Position numbers and translations under genes: made by a program
Shown here: positions 23,128 to 30,364 of the stretch, one piece after another
Numbering within the stretch: position 1 is the stretch's first letter
How the letters are laid out: each line of letters opens with the position of its first letter
NCBI GenBank assembly: GCA_910584605.1
Contig: CAJUAW010000011.1
Location: 1-39,851, forward strand
From: an uncultured Oscillospiraceae bacterium
GTDB lineage: Bacteria; Bacillota_A; Clostridia; Oscillospirales; Oscillospiraceae
Length of the DNA stretch: 39,851 nt
Reading direction: 5' to 3'
Notes under the pieces: generated by a model
What the model saw: only the letters and a program-made list of their open reading frames with translations
Databases searched by the model: none
What the model was told of the DNA's origin: nothing

Positions 23128-23856
23128 GTGTCTGACTACACCCTGCGCTATGTGGGCGATCAGGCCCTTCTGGTGGAGTTTGAGAACGAGATCAGCATGG
23201 AGGTCAACCAGAAGGTCCGCGCCCTGAAATACGACCTGGAGCAGAGAACGATCCCCGGCATAGGGGAGCTGGTCCCCACCTACCGGGCTCTGCTCATCCA
23301 CTACGACTCCCTGCGGGCCGACCTGGACCAGCTGAAAGAGACCATTCAGGCCGCCGCCGCCAGCCTGGACCTTTCCCACCTGCCCCGCGCCACCGTCACC
23401 GAGATTCCTGTCCTCTACGAGGGGGAGTACGCCCTGGACCTGGAGGAGATCGCCAGACTGGAGAACACCACCCCCGAGGAGATCATCCGGATTCACAGCG
23501 GCAGCGACTACTACGTGTACATGCTGGGCTTCGCCCCGGGGCACCCCTACACCGCCCGGTTTGAACATCCTTTCTCCTTCAAGCGGCGGGAGTCCCCCCG
23601 GGTGCGCATCCCCGGCGGCAGCATCGTGGTCCAGCTGGCCCTCAGCGACATCATTCCCTTTGACCAGCCCTGCGGCTGGAACATCATCGGCACCACCCCC
23701 ATCCTGGCCTGCGACTACCGGAAGGAAAACCCCTTCCTGCTGAAGGCGGGCCAGTGGATTCGCCACGTCCCGGTGGATCAGGCGGAGTTTATGGAGATCA
23801 AGCGGCAGGTGGAGCTGGGCGAGTACCAGTGCAGGACCTATGAAAGGGGGACGTGA
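23128..23856 (+). CDS. pxpB: 5-oxoprolinase subunit B-like (PxpB/KipI family)
   Basis: 242 residues that begin with GTG-coded MSDYTLRYVGDQALLVEF. In bacteria PxpA, PxpB and PxpC together cleave 5-oxoproline to glutamate with ATP. The family landmarks are present but altered: YMLGFAPGHPYT (usually G-F-x-P-G-F-P-Y/F, here His139), SPRVRIPGGSIVVQL and QPCGWNIIGTTPI (usually S-P-G-G-W-x-L-I-G-R-T-P). GTG 23128 is chosen because GGAGG lies 8 bases upstream; an ATG at 23113 overlaps that site. It follows the symporter by 30 bases and is coupled to pxpC at its stop. The altered landmarks raise the possibility of a related, not identical, substrate. Confidence 0.85.
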   Translation: MSDYTLRYVGDQALLVEFENEISMEVNQKVRALKYDLEQRTIPGIGELVPTYRALLIHYDSLRADLDQLKETIQAAAASLDLSHLPRATVTEIPVLYEGEYALDLEEIARLENTTPEEIIRIHSGSDYYVYMLGFAPGHPYTARFEHPFSFKRRESPRVRIPGGSIVVQLALSDIIPFDQPCGWNIIGTTPILACDYRKENPFLLKAGQWIRHVPVDQAEFMEIKRQVELGEYQCRTYERGT

Positions 23857-23858
23857 CG

Positions 23859-24902
23859 ATGGGCTTTACCGCAGAAAATCCCGGTGTTCTGACCACCATT
23901 CAGGACGAGGGCCGGTACGGATATGAGCAGTTTGGCATGTCCCCGGCCGGTCCCATGGACCAGAACGCCTTCCGCACCGCCAACCTTCTGGTGGGCAACC
24001 CCATGGGGGAGAGCGCCCTGGAGGCCACCGTTCTGGGCCCCACCCTCCGCTTCGACGCGGACAATGTGGTCGCCGTCACCGGCGCGGACATGGGACCCGC
24101 CCTCAATGGCCAGCCCTGTCCCATGTATCAGGCGGTGGCGGTGAAGGCCGGCGACCAGCTGAAGCTGGGGGCCGCCAAAACCGGCTGTCGGGCCTATATC
24201 GCCTTCGCCGGGGGGCTGGACGTTCCCCAGGTGATGGGCAGCCGGGCCACCGCCCTGCAGAACCAGGTGGGCGGCTATCAGGGCCGCAAGCTGGCCAAGG
24301 GGGACCGGATCGGCTTCCGGGCCCCGAATCCCCGCCTCCCTCTGCCCCGGACCGCTCCGGTCCCCGCCCCGGCGGGGAAGGAGGCCGTCATCCGGGTCAT
24401 CCTGGGCCCCCAGGACGACATGTTCACAAAGGAGGGCATCGACACCTTCCTGTCCCAGCCCTACACCGTCAGCAAGGACTTTGACCGTATGGGCTGCCGC
24501 CTGGAGGGGGCTGTGATCGCCCACAAGCAGGACGGCAACATCATCTCCGACGGCATGGCCACCGGCGCTATCCAGGTCCCCACCTCGGGCCAGCCCATCA
24601 TCATGCTGGCCGAGCGGCAGACGGTGGGCGGCTACACCAAGATCGCCACCGTCATCTCCGCCGACCTGCCTCTGGTGGGCCAGCGCAAAACCGGCGACGT
24701 AATCCGGTTCCAGGCGGTATCCGTGGAGGAGGCCCACCGGCTCTGGCGGGAGTCCGCCCAGGCGCTGGAGGCCCTGAAAACTCGTTTGGATCAGCCCCAG
24801 TCCCCGCCTGCGCCGGTACCGGCGCAGGCGGTGGGGACCGCCTACAGGGTCACCGTAAACGGGCGGAGCTACCAGGTCCAGGTCGTGCGGCACACCGGAT
24901 GA
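23859..24902 (+). CDS. pxpC: 5-oxoprolinase subunit C-like (PxpC/KipA family)
   Basis: 347 residues. The biotin-dependent-carboxyltransferase-like PxpC fold: NPGVLTTIQDEGRYGYEQFG, SPAGPMDQNAFRTANLLVGN, VTGADMGPALNG, FAGGLDVPQVMGSRAT and GRPI-like TSGQPIIMLAERQTVGGY. The last 25 or so residues (YRVTVNGRSYQVQVV, ending RHTG) match the first strands of a biotin carboxyl carrier domain, but the lysine-bearing half is absent. The start is ATG 23859, 8 bases after AAAGGGGG; a GTG two codons earlier overlaps the pxpB stop (GTGA). Partner of pxpB and pxpA in one operon. Confidence 0.87.
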   Translation: MGFTAENPGVLTTIQDEGRYGYEQFGMSPAGPMDQNAFRTANLLVGNPMGESALEATVLGPTLRFDADNVVAVTGADMGPALNGQPCPMYQAVAVKAGDQLKLGAAKTGCRAYIAFAGGLDVPQVMGSRATALQNQVGGYQGRKLAKGDRIGFRAPNPRLPLPRTAPVPAPAGKEAVIRVILGPQDDMFTKEGIDTFLSQPYTVSKDFDRMGCRLEGAVIAHKQDGNIISDGMATGAIQVPTSGQPIIMLAERQTVGGYTKIATVISADLPLVGQRKTGDVIRFQAVSVEEAHRLWRESAQALEALKTRLDQPQSPPAPVPAQAVGTAYRVTVNGRSYQVQVVRHTG

Positions 24903-24956
24903 AAAACGGGGCGCGCCGCCGCGTCCCGTTCATGATTGAAAAAGGAGTGAACCTTG

Positions 24957-25715
24957 ATGTATCAGATCGACTTGAACAGCGATATGGGGGAGAGCTTCGG
25001 CGCCTACACCATCGGCAACGACGAGGGCATCCTCCCCTATATCACCTCCGCCAACATCGCCTGCGGCTACCACGCCGGTGACCCCATGGTCATGGACCGG
25101 GTGGTCCGCACCGCCAAGGAGCGGGGGGTGGCGGTGGGCGCTCACCCCGGCTACCCCGACCTGATGGGCTTCGGCCGCCGGAAGATGGTCCTCAGCCCCG
25201 ACGAGGTCAAGAACTATATGAAGTACCAGATCGGCGCTCTGTGGGCCTTCGCCCACAGCAGCGGCCTGAAGCTGCAGCATGTGGCCCCCCACGGCGCGCT
25301 GGGCAACCTGTGCCAGTACGACCGGGAGGTGTCCAAGGCCATCTGCGAGGCGGTGTATGAGATCGACCCCTCCATCATGATCTTCTACTGCGCCGGGGCC
25401 GTCCTGGGCGAGGAGGCCGAGAAGATGGGCCTGAAAACGGCGGCCGAGATCTTTGCCGACCGGGCCTATCAGGACGACCTGAATCTGGTGCCCCGGAAAC
25501 AGCCCGGCTCCATGATCACCGACGAGGACCTGGCGGTGGAGCGCTGCATCCGCATGGTGAAGGAGGGCATGGTCACCACCATCACCGGCAAGGACGTGCC
25601 CATCCGGGGCGACACCCTGTGCGTCCACGGCGACGGGGCCAAGGCTCTGGCCTTTGTGGAGCGCATCCGCAGCGCCTTCGAGGCCGGGGGCATCGTCATC
25701 CGGAATTTCCAGTAA
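24957..25715 (+). CDS. pxpA: 5-oxoprolinase subunit A-like (PxpA, LamB/YcsF family)
   Basis: 252 residues. It begins MYQIDLNSDMGESFGAYTIG, followed by SANIACGYHAGDPMVM, GAHPGYPDLMGFGRR and YQIGALWAF, which identify the LamB/YcsF family. The usual active-site region HVKPHGALYN is HVAPHGALGN here (residues 108-117): both the Lys and the Tyr are replaced. The end has IRGDTLCVHGDGAKAL. The start is ATG 24957 with AAGGAG upstream; the TTG before it is too near. It is last in the operon, ahead of a 19-bp terminator hairpin. The function is ATP-driven lactam hydrolysis with PxpB and PxpC, on 5-oxoproline or a relative. Confidence 0.88.
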   Translation: MYQIDLNSDMGESFGAYTIGNDEGILPYITSANIACGYHAGDPMVMDRVVRTAKERGVAVGAHPGYPDLMGFGRRKMVLSPDEVKNYMKYQIGALWAFAHSSGLKLQHVAPHGALGNLCQYDREVSKAICEAVYEIDPSIMIFYCAGAVLGEEAEKMGLKTAAEIFADRAYQDDLNLVPRKQPGSMITDEDLAVERCIRMVKEGMVTTITGKDVPIRGDTLCVHGDGAKALAFVERIRSAFEAGGIVIRNFQ

Positions 25716-25733
25716 GTCCAGCCGGCATGTCAG

Positions 25734-25775
25734 AAAACAAGCAGGCTTCCCTTTGCAGGGAAGCCTGCTTGTTTT
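25734..25775. terminator. bidirectional terminator after pxpA
   Basis: A perfect 19-bp stem (25734-25752 with 25757-25775), loop TTGC, with AAAA at the left end and TTTT at the right end. It separates the convergent pxpA and TIM-barrel isomerase genes. Confidence 0.93.
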
Positions 25776-25780
25776 GCTGC

Positions 25781-26704
25781 TCAGATGATAAACTGGTCCA
25801 GATACCGCTTGGAGAGCTGGATGGACTTGAGAATATCCTCCCGGCTGTCCTCAAAAGCCTTGTCCTCCACCTCGATGACGGCATCGCCGCTGTAGCGGAT
25901 GTCGTTGAGGGCGGAGACAAACTTGCCCCAGTCCACATCGCCCAGGCCGGGGAGCTTGGGGGACATGTAGTCCAGGGGATAGGCCATCACGCCGCACTCG
26001 GCCAGCTTCTCGGGGTAGAGCTTGATGTCCTTGAAGTGGACGTGGAACAGCCGGTCCCGGAAGTCGTAGATGGTTTTGATGTAGTCCATCCCCTGCCAGA
26101 CGTAGTGGCTGGGATCGAAGTTCAGCCCGAAATTGGGGGAGGGGATCAGCTCAAACAGCCTGCGGTAAAGCGCCGGAGAGCGCATCAGGTTCTGTCCGTT
26201 GGGCCACTGGTCCGGGCCGAAGAGCATGGGACAGTTCTCGATGGCCACCTTCACCCCCTGCTCCTCCGCCAGCTCGATGATGGGGGGCCAGATCTGCTGA
26301 AACAGCTCGATATTCTCCTCCACCGTCTTGTGCTGGTCGCAGCCGATGAAGGTGGTCACCATGTTCACGCCCAGCCTGGCGGAGGCCCGGATCAGCGCCT
26401 TCAGGTGTTCCACCGCAGCGGCCTGTTTGAGCGGGTCCGGGTCCATGGTGTTGGGGTAGTAGGCCAGGGAAGAGATGTGCATCCCCTTCGCATGAACGCA
26501 GTCCAGCACATGCTGGGCATAAGCGCCGTCCTCCAGCACCCGCTCCGCGTCGATGTGGGACACGCCGGCGTACCGGCGCTCCGCCTTGCCGGCGGGCCAG
26601 CAGGCCACCTCCAGGCACTGAAAGCCCAGCCCGGCGGCAATGTCCACCGCCTCCTCATAGGACCAGCCGTCTAAAATCGCGGTCAGCAGGCCAAATTGAA
26701 TCAT
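25781..26704 (-). CDS. sugar phosphate isomerase/epimerase (TIM barrel)
   Basis: 307 residues of the xylose-isomerase-like TIM-barrel family (IolE/IolI, AP-endonuclease 2 fold). It begins MIQFGLLTAILDGWSYEEAV; metal-binding positions are suggested by VAIENCPM, LNFDPSHYVWQGMDY, HVHFKDIKLYPEKL and the terminal VIEVEDKAFED. Likely reactions are isomerisation, epimerisation or dehydration of a keto-sugar or keto-inositol. The start is ATG 26704 with AAGGAG upstream; a GTG seven codons earlier overlaps the operator palindrome. It is divergent from the LacI regulator and presumably works with the three dehydrogenases to the right. The exact substrate is unknown. Confidence 0.88.
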   Translation of the reverse strand: MIQFGLLTAILDGWSYEEAVDIAAGLGFQCLEVACWPAGKAERRYAGVSHIDAERVLEDGAYAQHVLDCVHAKGMHISSLAYYPNTMDPDPLKQAAAVEHLKALIRASARLGVNMVTTFIGCDQHKTVEENIELFQQIWPPIIELAEEQGVKVAIENCPMLFGPDQWPNGQNLMRSPALYRRLFELIPSPNFGLNFDPSHYVWQGMDYIKTIYDFRDRLFHVHFKDIKLYPEKLAECGVMAYPLDYMSPKLPGLGDVDWGKFVSALNDIRYSGDAVIEVEDKAFEDSREDILKSIQLSKRYLDQFII

Positions 26705-26722
26705 GGGACCACGCTCCTTCTC

Positions 26723-26734
26723 CACAAATTTGTG
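26723..26734. promoter_or_regulatory. operator-like palindrome CACAAATTTGTG
   Basis: A perfect 12-base palindrome that covers the predicted start (near 26733) of the leftward isomerase promoter and lies just before its ribosome binding site. A bound repressor here would block transcription. Confidence 0.5.
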
Positions 26735-26739
26735 CTTTC

Positions 26740-26768
26740 AGCCTAAATGCAAATGGGATTTTTGTCAA
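26740..26768 (-). promoter_or_regulatory. promoter of the TIM-barrel isomerase gene
   Basis: Read leftward, a perfect TTGACA (26763-26768), 17 bases, TAGGCT (26740-26745). The -10 box is weak and the -35 box is ideal. Confidence 0.6.
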
Positions 26769-26855
26769 GGGAAATTATGAGATTCGTCAAAAGATACAAA
26801 TTCGTCCTTGAAATTTGCCAAAGCACACAAACTTGCAAAACTGCACAAAAGATAT

Positions 26856-26884
26856 TTGACAGTCGAAGACAAAACTGTTATCAT
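26856..26884 (+). promoter_or_regulatory. promoter of the LacI-type gene and sugar operon
   Basis: Perfect TTGACA (26856-26861), 17 bases, TATCAT (26879-26884). The strong match predicts a start near 26891, directly before the 18-base palindrome. No second clear promoter is seen before the downstream transport genes. Confidence 0.8.
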
Positions 26885-26898
26885 AGACATACAGGAAG

Positions 26899-26916
26899 AA
26901 TGTAATGGATTACATT
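26899..26916. promoter_or_regulatory. LacI-family operator, 18-base inverted repeat
   Basis: AATGTAAT (26899-26906) and ATTACATT (26909-26916) are perfect arms around GG. The inner TGTAA-N4-TTACA has the layout of LacI/CcpA-family operators. It begins about 8 bases after the predicted start, so binding would roadblock transcription: autorepression relieved by inducer. Confidence 0.7.
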
Positions 26917-26945
26917 TTTCAGCCAGCTGGACAGGAGGTTGGGCC

Positions 26946-27956
26946 TTGGTAACGATCGAACAGGTCGCCCGGCGTGCGGGCGTGTCCGTGGCCACGGTGT
27001 CCAGGACGCTGAACAACAGCCCGGCGGTCAAGCCCGCCACCGCCCAGCGGGTGCGGGAGGCCATCGAGGCGCTACACTATGTCCCCAACCAGTCGGCCCG
27101 AAATCTGCGGCGCAACGAGAGCCGGGTGATTCTGGCTCTGGCCCCCAACTTCTCCAACCCCTACTACTCCCACATCCTCACCGGCATCGGCGACCGGGCC
27201 TGGGAGCTGGAATACAGTGTGCTCATCTGCAACACCCTGGGCCACGCCGGCGGGGAACGGCATTTTCTCCAAATGCTGGACAGCCGCCGGGCGGACGGAG
27301 CCATCCTGCTGGGCTGCCGCCAGGACTACAATTGGCTGGACCGCTATGCCGGCCGCTTTCCCATCATCCAGTGCTGCGAATATGTGCCCGGTCTGGCCTG
27401 TCCCTCGGTGTCCATCGACAACTACGGGGCCGCCCGGGAGATGACGGTCTACCTCCAGGAACTGGGCCACCGGCGCATCGCCATGCTGGGGGCGGACAAC
27501 CAGTACATCTCCACCCGCCTGCGCCGGGAGGGCTATCTGGACGCCATGGCCCAGGCCGGCCTGCCTGTGGAGGAGCGCTGGTACGCCCAGGCCGACGCCG
27601 TCTACTCCTTCGCCTCCGGCCAGGAGGCGGCCCGGACCCTGCTGGCCGCCGTCCCGCGGCCCACGGCGGTCTTCTGCATCTCCGACATTCTGGCCCTCAG
27701 CGTCATCTCCGCCGCCCAGGAGCTGGGGCTGGACGTGCCCCGAGACTTGACGGTGACCGGCTTTGACGACGTGGACTACACCACCATGGTCCACCCCTAC
27801 CTGACCACCATCGCCCAGCCCTGCCACGAGCTGGGACGGCAGAGCGTGGACCTGCTGGACGGCCCGCAAAACGAGACGGCGGTCCCTTCGGAGCGCGCCC
27901 TTCTCCCCCACCGCCTGATGAAACGGGAATCGGCCGCCCCGCCCCAGGGGACTTGA
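26946..27956 (+). CDS. LacI-family transcriptional regulator
   Basis: 336 residues. The start is TTG 26946, fixed by AGGAGG 7 bases upstream and by the family alignment: the protein must begin just before VTIEQVARRAGVSVATVSRT. The helix-turn-helix and hinge helix (KPATAQRVREAIEALHYVPN, then QSARNLRR) are followed by a sugar-binding-protein-like core (ILALAPNFSNPYYSHILTGI; GHRRIAMLGADN; PTAVFCISDILAL; VTGFDDVDYTTMVHPYLTTI). A longer frame to 26808 only adds AT-rich leader. It probably represses itself, the downstream operon and perhaps the divergent isomerase through the palindromes upstream. Confidence 0.9.
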   Translation: MVTIEQVARRAGVSVATVSRTLNNSPAVKPATAQRVREAIEALHYVPNQSARNLRRNESRVILALAPNFSNPYYSHILTGIGDRAWELEYSVLICNTLGHAGGERHFLQMLDSRRADGAILLGCRQDYNWLDRYAGRFPIIQCCEYVPGLACPSVSIDNYGAAREMTVYLQELGHRRIAMLGADNQYISTRLRREGYLDAMAQAGLPVEERWYAQADAVYSFASGQEAARTLLAAVPRPTAVFCISDILALSVISAAQELGLDVPRDLTVTGFDDVDYTTMVHPYLTTIAQPCHELGRQSVDLLDGPQNETAVPSERALLPHRLMKRESAAPPQGT

Positions 27957-27986
27957 AACGGATCTGAATCAAAGGAGAGGATTTTT

Positions 27987-29024
27987 ATGAGAAACATTGG
28001 AATCATCGGCTGCGGCAAGATCGCCCAGGTGCGGCACATCCCGGAGTACGCCGCCAATCCGGAGGCGAAGCTCACCGCCTTCTTCGACGCGGACGCTCAG
28101 CGCACGGCGGAGATCGCCGCCAAATACGGCGGCAGGGCCTGCGCCTCCGCCCAGGAGCTGCTGGACGACCCCGCCATCGACGGAGTGTCCGTCTGCGTGG
28201 CCAACCACGCCCACGCGGAGCTGGCCATCGCCGCCCTCCGGGCGGGCAAGCACGTGCTGTGCGAAAAGCCCATGGCCGTCACCCTGGCCGAGTGCGAGGC
28301 CATGCTGGCCGAGGCGGACAAGGCGGGCAAGCGGCTGCTCATCGGCCAGAACCAGCGGCTGGCCAAAGCCCACGTCAAGGCCAGGGAGCTGGTGGCGGCG
28401 GGGGAGATCGGCCGGGTGGTCACCTTCCGCACCACCTTCGGCCACGGCGGGCCGGAGACCTGGTCCATCACCCCGGGGAACAACACCTGGTTCTTTGACA
28501 AAAAGCGGGCCGCCATGGGGGCTATGGCCGACCTGGGCATCCACAAGACCGACATGCTCCGCTACATCCTGGGCCAGGACATCGTGCGCACCACCGCCCG
28601 GCTGCTCACCCTGGACAAGCGGGGGGCGGACGGCCAGCTCATCGGCGTGGACGACAACGCCATCTGCATCTACGAGACCTCCGGCGGAGCCTTTGGCACC
28701 ATGACCGCCAGCTGGACCCACTACGGCGCGGAGGACAACTCCACCGTCCTCTACGGCACCAAGGGCATCCTGCGCATCTACGACGACCCCGCCCACTCCA
28801 TCACCCTCATCCCCAAGGAGGGGGAGGTCCGGTACTTCGACCTGGAAAAGATCCAGACCAACGACGATCAGACGGCCTCCGGGGTCATCGACGAGTTTGT
28901 GGAGGCCGTGTCCCAGAACCGGCCCAGCGTGCTGGACGCCGGGGACGTAATCCGCTCCATGAAGGCGGTCTTCGCCTCCATCCGCTCCTCGGAGGAGGGC
29001 CGCCCTGTGGATGTGAAGCTGTGA
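27987..29024 (+). CDS. Gfo/Idh/MocA family oxidoreductase (first of three)
   Basis: 345 residues. The NAD(P)-binding Rossmann domain begins MRNIGIIGCGKIAQVRHIPE; LCEKPMAVTLAECE carries the family's Glu-Lys-Pro. The C-terminal alpha/beta domain has MADLGIHKTDMLRYILG with the catalytic Asp and His both kept. Such enzymes oxidise a hydroxyl of a sugar or inositol. The start is ATG 27987 with AAAGGAGAGG upstream, 30 bases after the LacI stop, so it is probably cotranscribed. Of the three copies here, this one has the most canonical catalytic site. Confidence 0.92.
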   Translation: MRNIGIIGCGKIAQVRHIPEYAANPEAKLTAFFDADAQRTAEIAAKYGGRACASAQELLDDPAIDGVSVCVANHAHAELAIAALRAGKHVLCEKPMAVTLAECEAMLAEADKAGKRLLIGQNQRLAKAHVKARELVAAGEIGRVVTFRTTFGHGGPETWSITPGNNTWFFDKKRAAMGAMADLGIHKTDMLRYILGQDIVRTTARLLTLDKRGADGQLIGVDDNAICIYETSGGAFGTMTASWTHYGAEDNSTVLYGTKGILRIYDDPAHSITLIPKEGEVRYFDLEKIQTNDDQTASGVIDEFVEAVSQNRPSVLDAGDVIRSMKAVFASIRSSEEGRPVDVKL

Positions 29025-29095
29025 CGGCTCCCGCTCCCAACCGTTAATAGCCGCGAAGGCGGTTGTTATAAATTTTATTGTATGGAGGAAGAACA

Positions 29096-30268
29096 ATGAA
29101 AAAGTTTGCAGCACTCGCGCTGGCTTTTGCCATGTCTGTGTCCCTTGTGGCCTGCGGCGGCGGCAGTCAGCCCAGCGGCTCCACCCCCAGCGGGTCCACC
29201 CTCAGTGGGTCCACCCCCGCCTCGTCCACCCCCGCCGGAAACGACGGCAAGAACACCGTTTATGTGCTGGGTCCAACCCCTGACCACGGCTGGACCGCCC
29301 AGGCCGGCGCCTACGCCCAGGCCAAGTGCGATGAAATCACCGCCGCCGGCCAATACAAGGCCACCTACATCCCCGCCTCCTCCGGTGAGGAGCAGGTGGA
29401 CCACTGCCAGACCATCATCGCCAACGGCGACGCGGTTCTGGTGGTCATGATGGCCCTGGACGACTCCGCCCAGGCCGGCCAGGAGGCCCTCTACGCCGAG
29501 GGCATCCCTTTCATCTCCTTCGACCGCATCATTGAGGCCACCGAGAAGTACGCCATCCTCAACGCCTCCGGCGACAACTGGCAGTGCGGCGCGGGCATCG
29601 CCTACTGGCTCCAGAAGAACGGCATGCAGCCCGGCGACACCGTGGTGGTGCTCTATGGCGACAACGGCACCGTGTGCTCCCGCCGCCAGGAGGGCTTTGA
29701 GCAGTTCCTGAAGGGCGAGGTGGAGTATCAGGACGCCCAGACCGGCAATTACAAGACCACCGAGGTCTGGACTCAGGATCAGCTGGATGCCGTCTTCAAC
29801 GGCTACACCGTGGTGTGCAACTGGTCCGCCGACGGCGCCCACAGCTACATCGAGCAGAAGTTCGACGAGATCGTGGCCGCCGCCAAGGCCAATGGCGGCA
29901 AGCTGTTTATCTACTCCATGGACGATGAGATGACCTTCGGCGTGCTCAACTACCTGGAGGCCGGCGCCTCCCCCGCCACCCTGGCCGACCTGGAGGCCAT
30001 GGACGTGTACATCTCCGCCATCGGCGGCATGCAGGAGCTCTACGACGTGATGGCCGGCACCGACGACCAGTCCGACCTGGCCAAGCAGTACTTCGATGAC
30101 ATGATGTCCATGTACTTCAGCCCCAAGATGATGGAGGACGTCATTGAGACCGGCCTGGATTATCTGGCCGGCAACTGGAGCTACGAGGTGGGCGCAGGCG
30201 AGTATCAGCCCGTGTGGATCGTCGATCCCACCAACGTCAGCCAGTACGAGGGCTTCCAGGGCCACTGA
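29096..30268 (+). CDS. sugar ABC transporter substrate-binding lipoprotein
   Basis: 390 residues. The lipoprotein signal MKKFAALALAFAMSVSLVAC ends at Cys20, the lipid-attachment site. A Ser/Gly/Thr/Pro linker with a short tandem repeat (SGSTPSGSTLSGSTPASSTP) leads to a type 1 periplasmic-binding domain (TVYVLGPTPDHGWTAQAGAY; FISFDRIIEATEKY; VVVLYGDNGTVCSRRQEGFE), as in the ribose, galactose and inositol group. It captures the substrate outside the membrane for the permease and ATPase downstream. The start is ATG 29096 behind GGAGGAAG. It is followed by a strong hairpin before the ATPase gene, consistent with much higher expression than the membrane parts. Confidence 0.92.
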   Translation: MKKFAALALAFAMSVSLVACGGGSQPSGSTPSGSTLSGSTPASSTPAGNDGKNTVYVLGPTPDHGWTAQAGAYAQAKCDEITAAGQYKATYIPASSGEEQVDHCQTIIANGDAVLVVMMALDDSAQAGQEALYAEGIPFISFDRIIEATEKYAILNASGDNWQCGAGIAYWLQKNGMQPGDTVVVLYGDNGTVCSRRQEGFEQFLKGEVEYQDAQTGNYKTTEVWTQDQLDAVFNGYTVVCNWSADGAHSYIEQKFDEIVAAAKANGGKLFIYSMDDEMTFGVLNYLEAGASPATLADLEAMDVYISAIGGMQELYDVMAGTDDQSDLAKQYFDDMMSMYFSPKMMEDVIETGLDYLAGNWSYEVGAGEYQPVWIVDPTNVSQYEGFQGH

Positions 30269-30302
30269 GCCTGGCACATCCACCGCAGATCATAAACCAC
30301 CG

Positions 30303-30334
30303 GAGCGGATGCGGGGTTCGCCCCGCATCCGCTC
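30303..30334 (+). other. UUCG-capped hairpin between binding protein and ATPase
   Basis: GAGCGGATGCGGGG (30303-30316) and CCCCGCATCCGCTC (30321-30334) form a perfect 14-bp stem with a TTCG loop; only TCTTG follows, so there is no real U-run. Such intercistronic hairpins protect the binding-protein mRNA and damp readthrough into the transporter genes. Confidence 0.75.
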
Positions 30335-30364
30335 TCTTGTATCAAACTACAGGGAGAGTGCGCT

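Noticed and set aside
21706..23766. 686-codon leftward frame over the symporter and pxpB
   Set aside because: Composition is dominated by His, Gly, Asp and Val, as expected from the complement of GCC/GTC/ATC-rich codons; the sense genes are clear.
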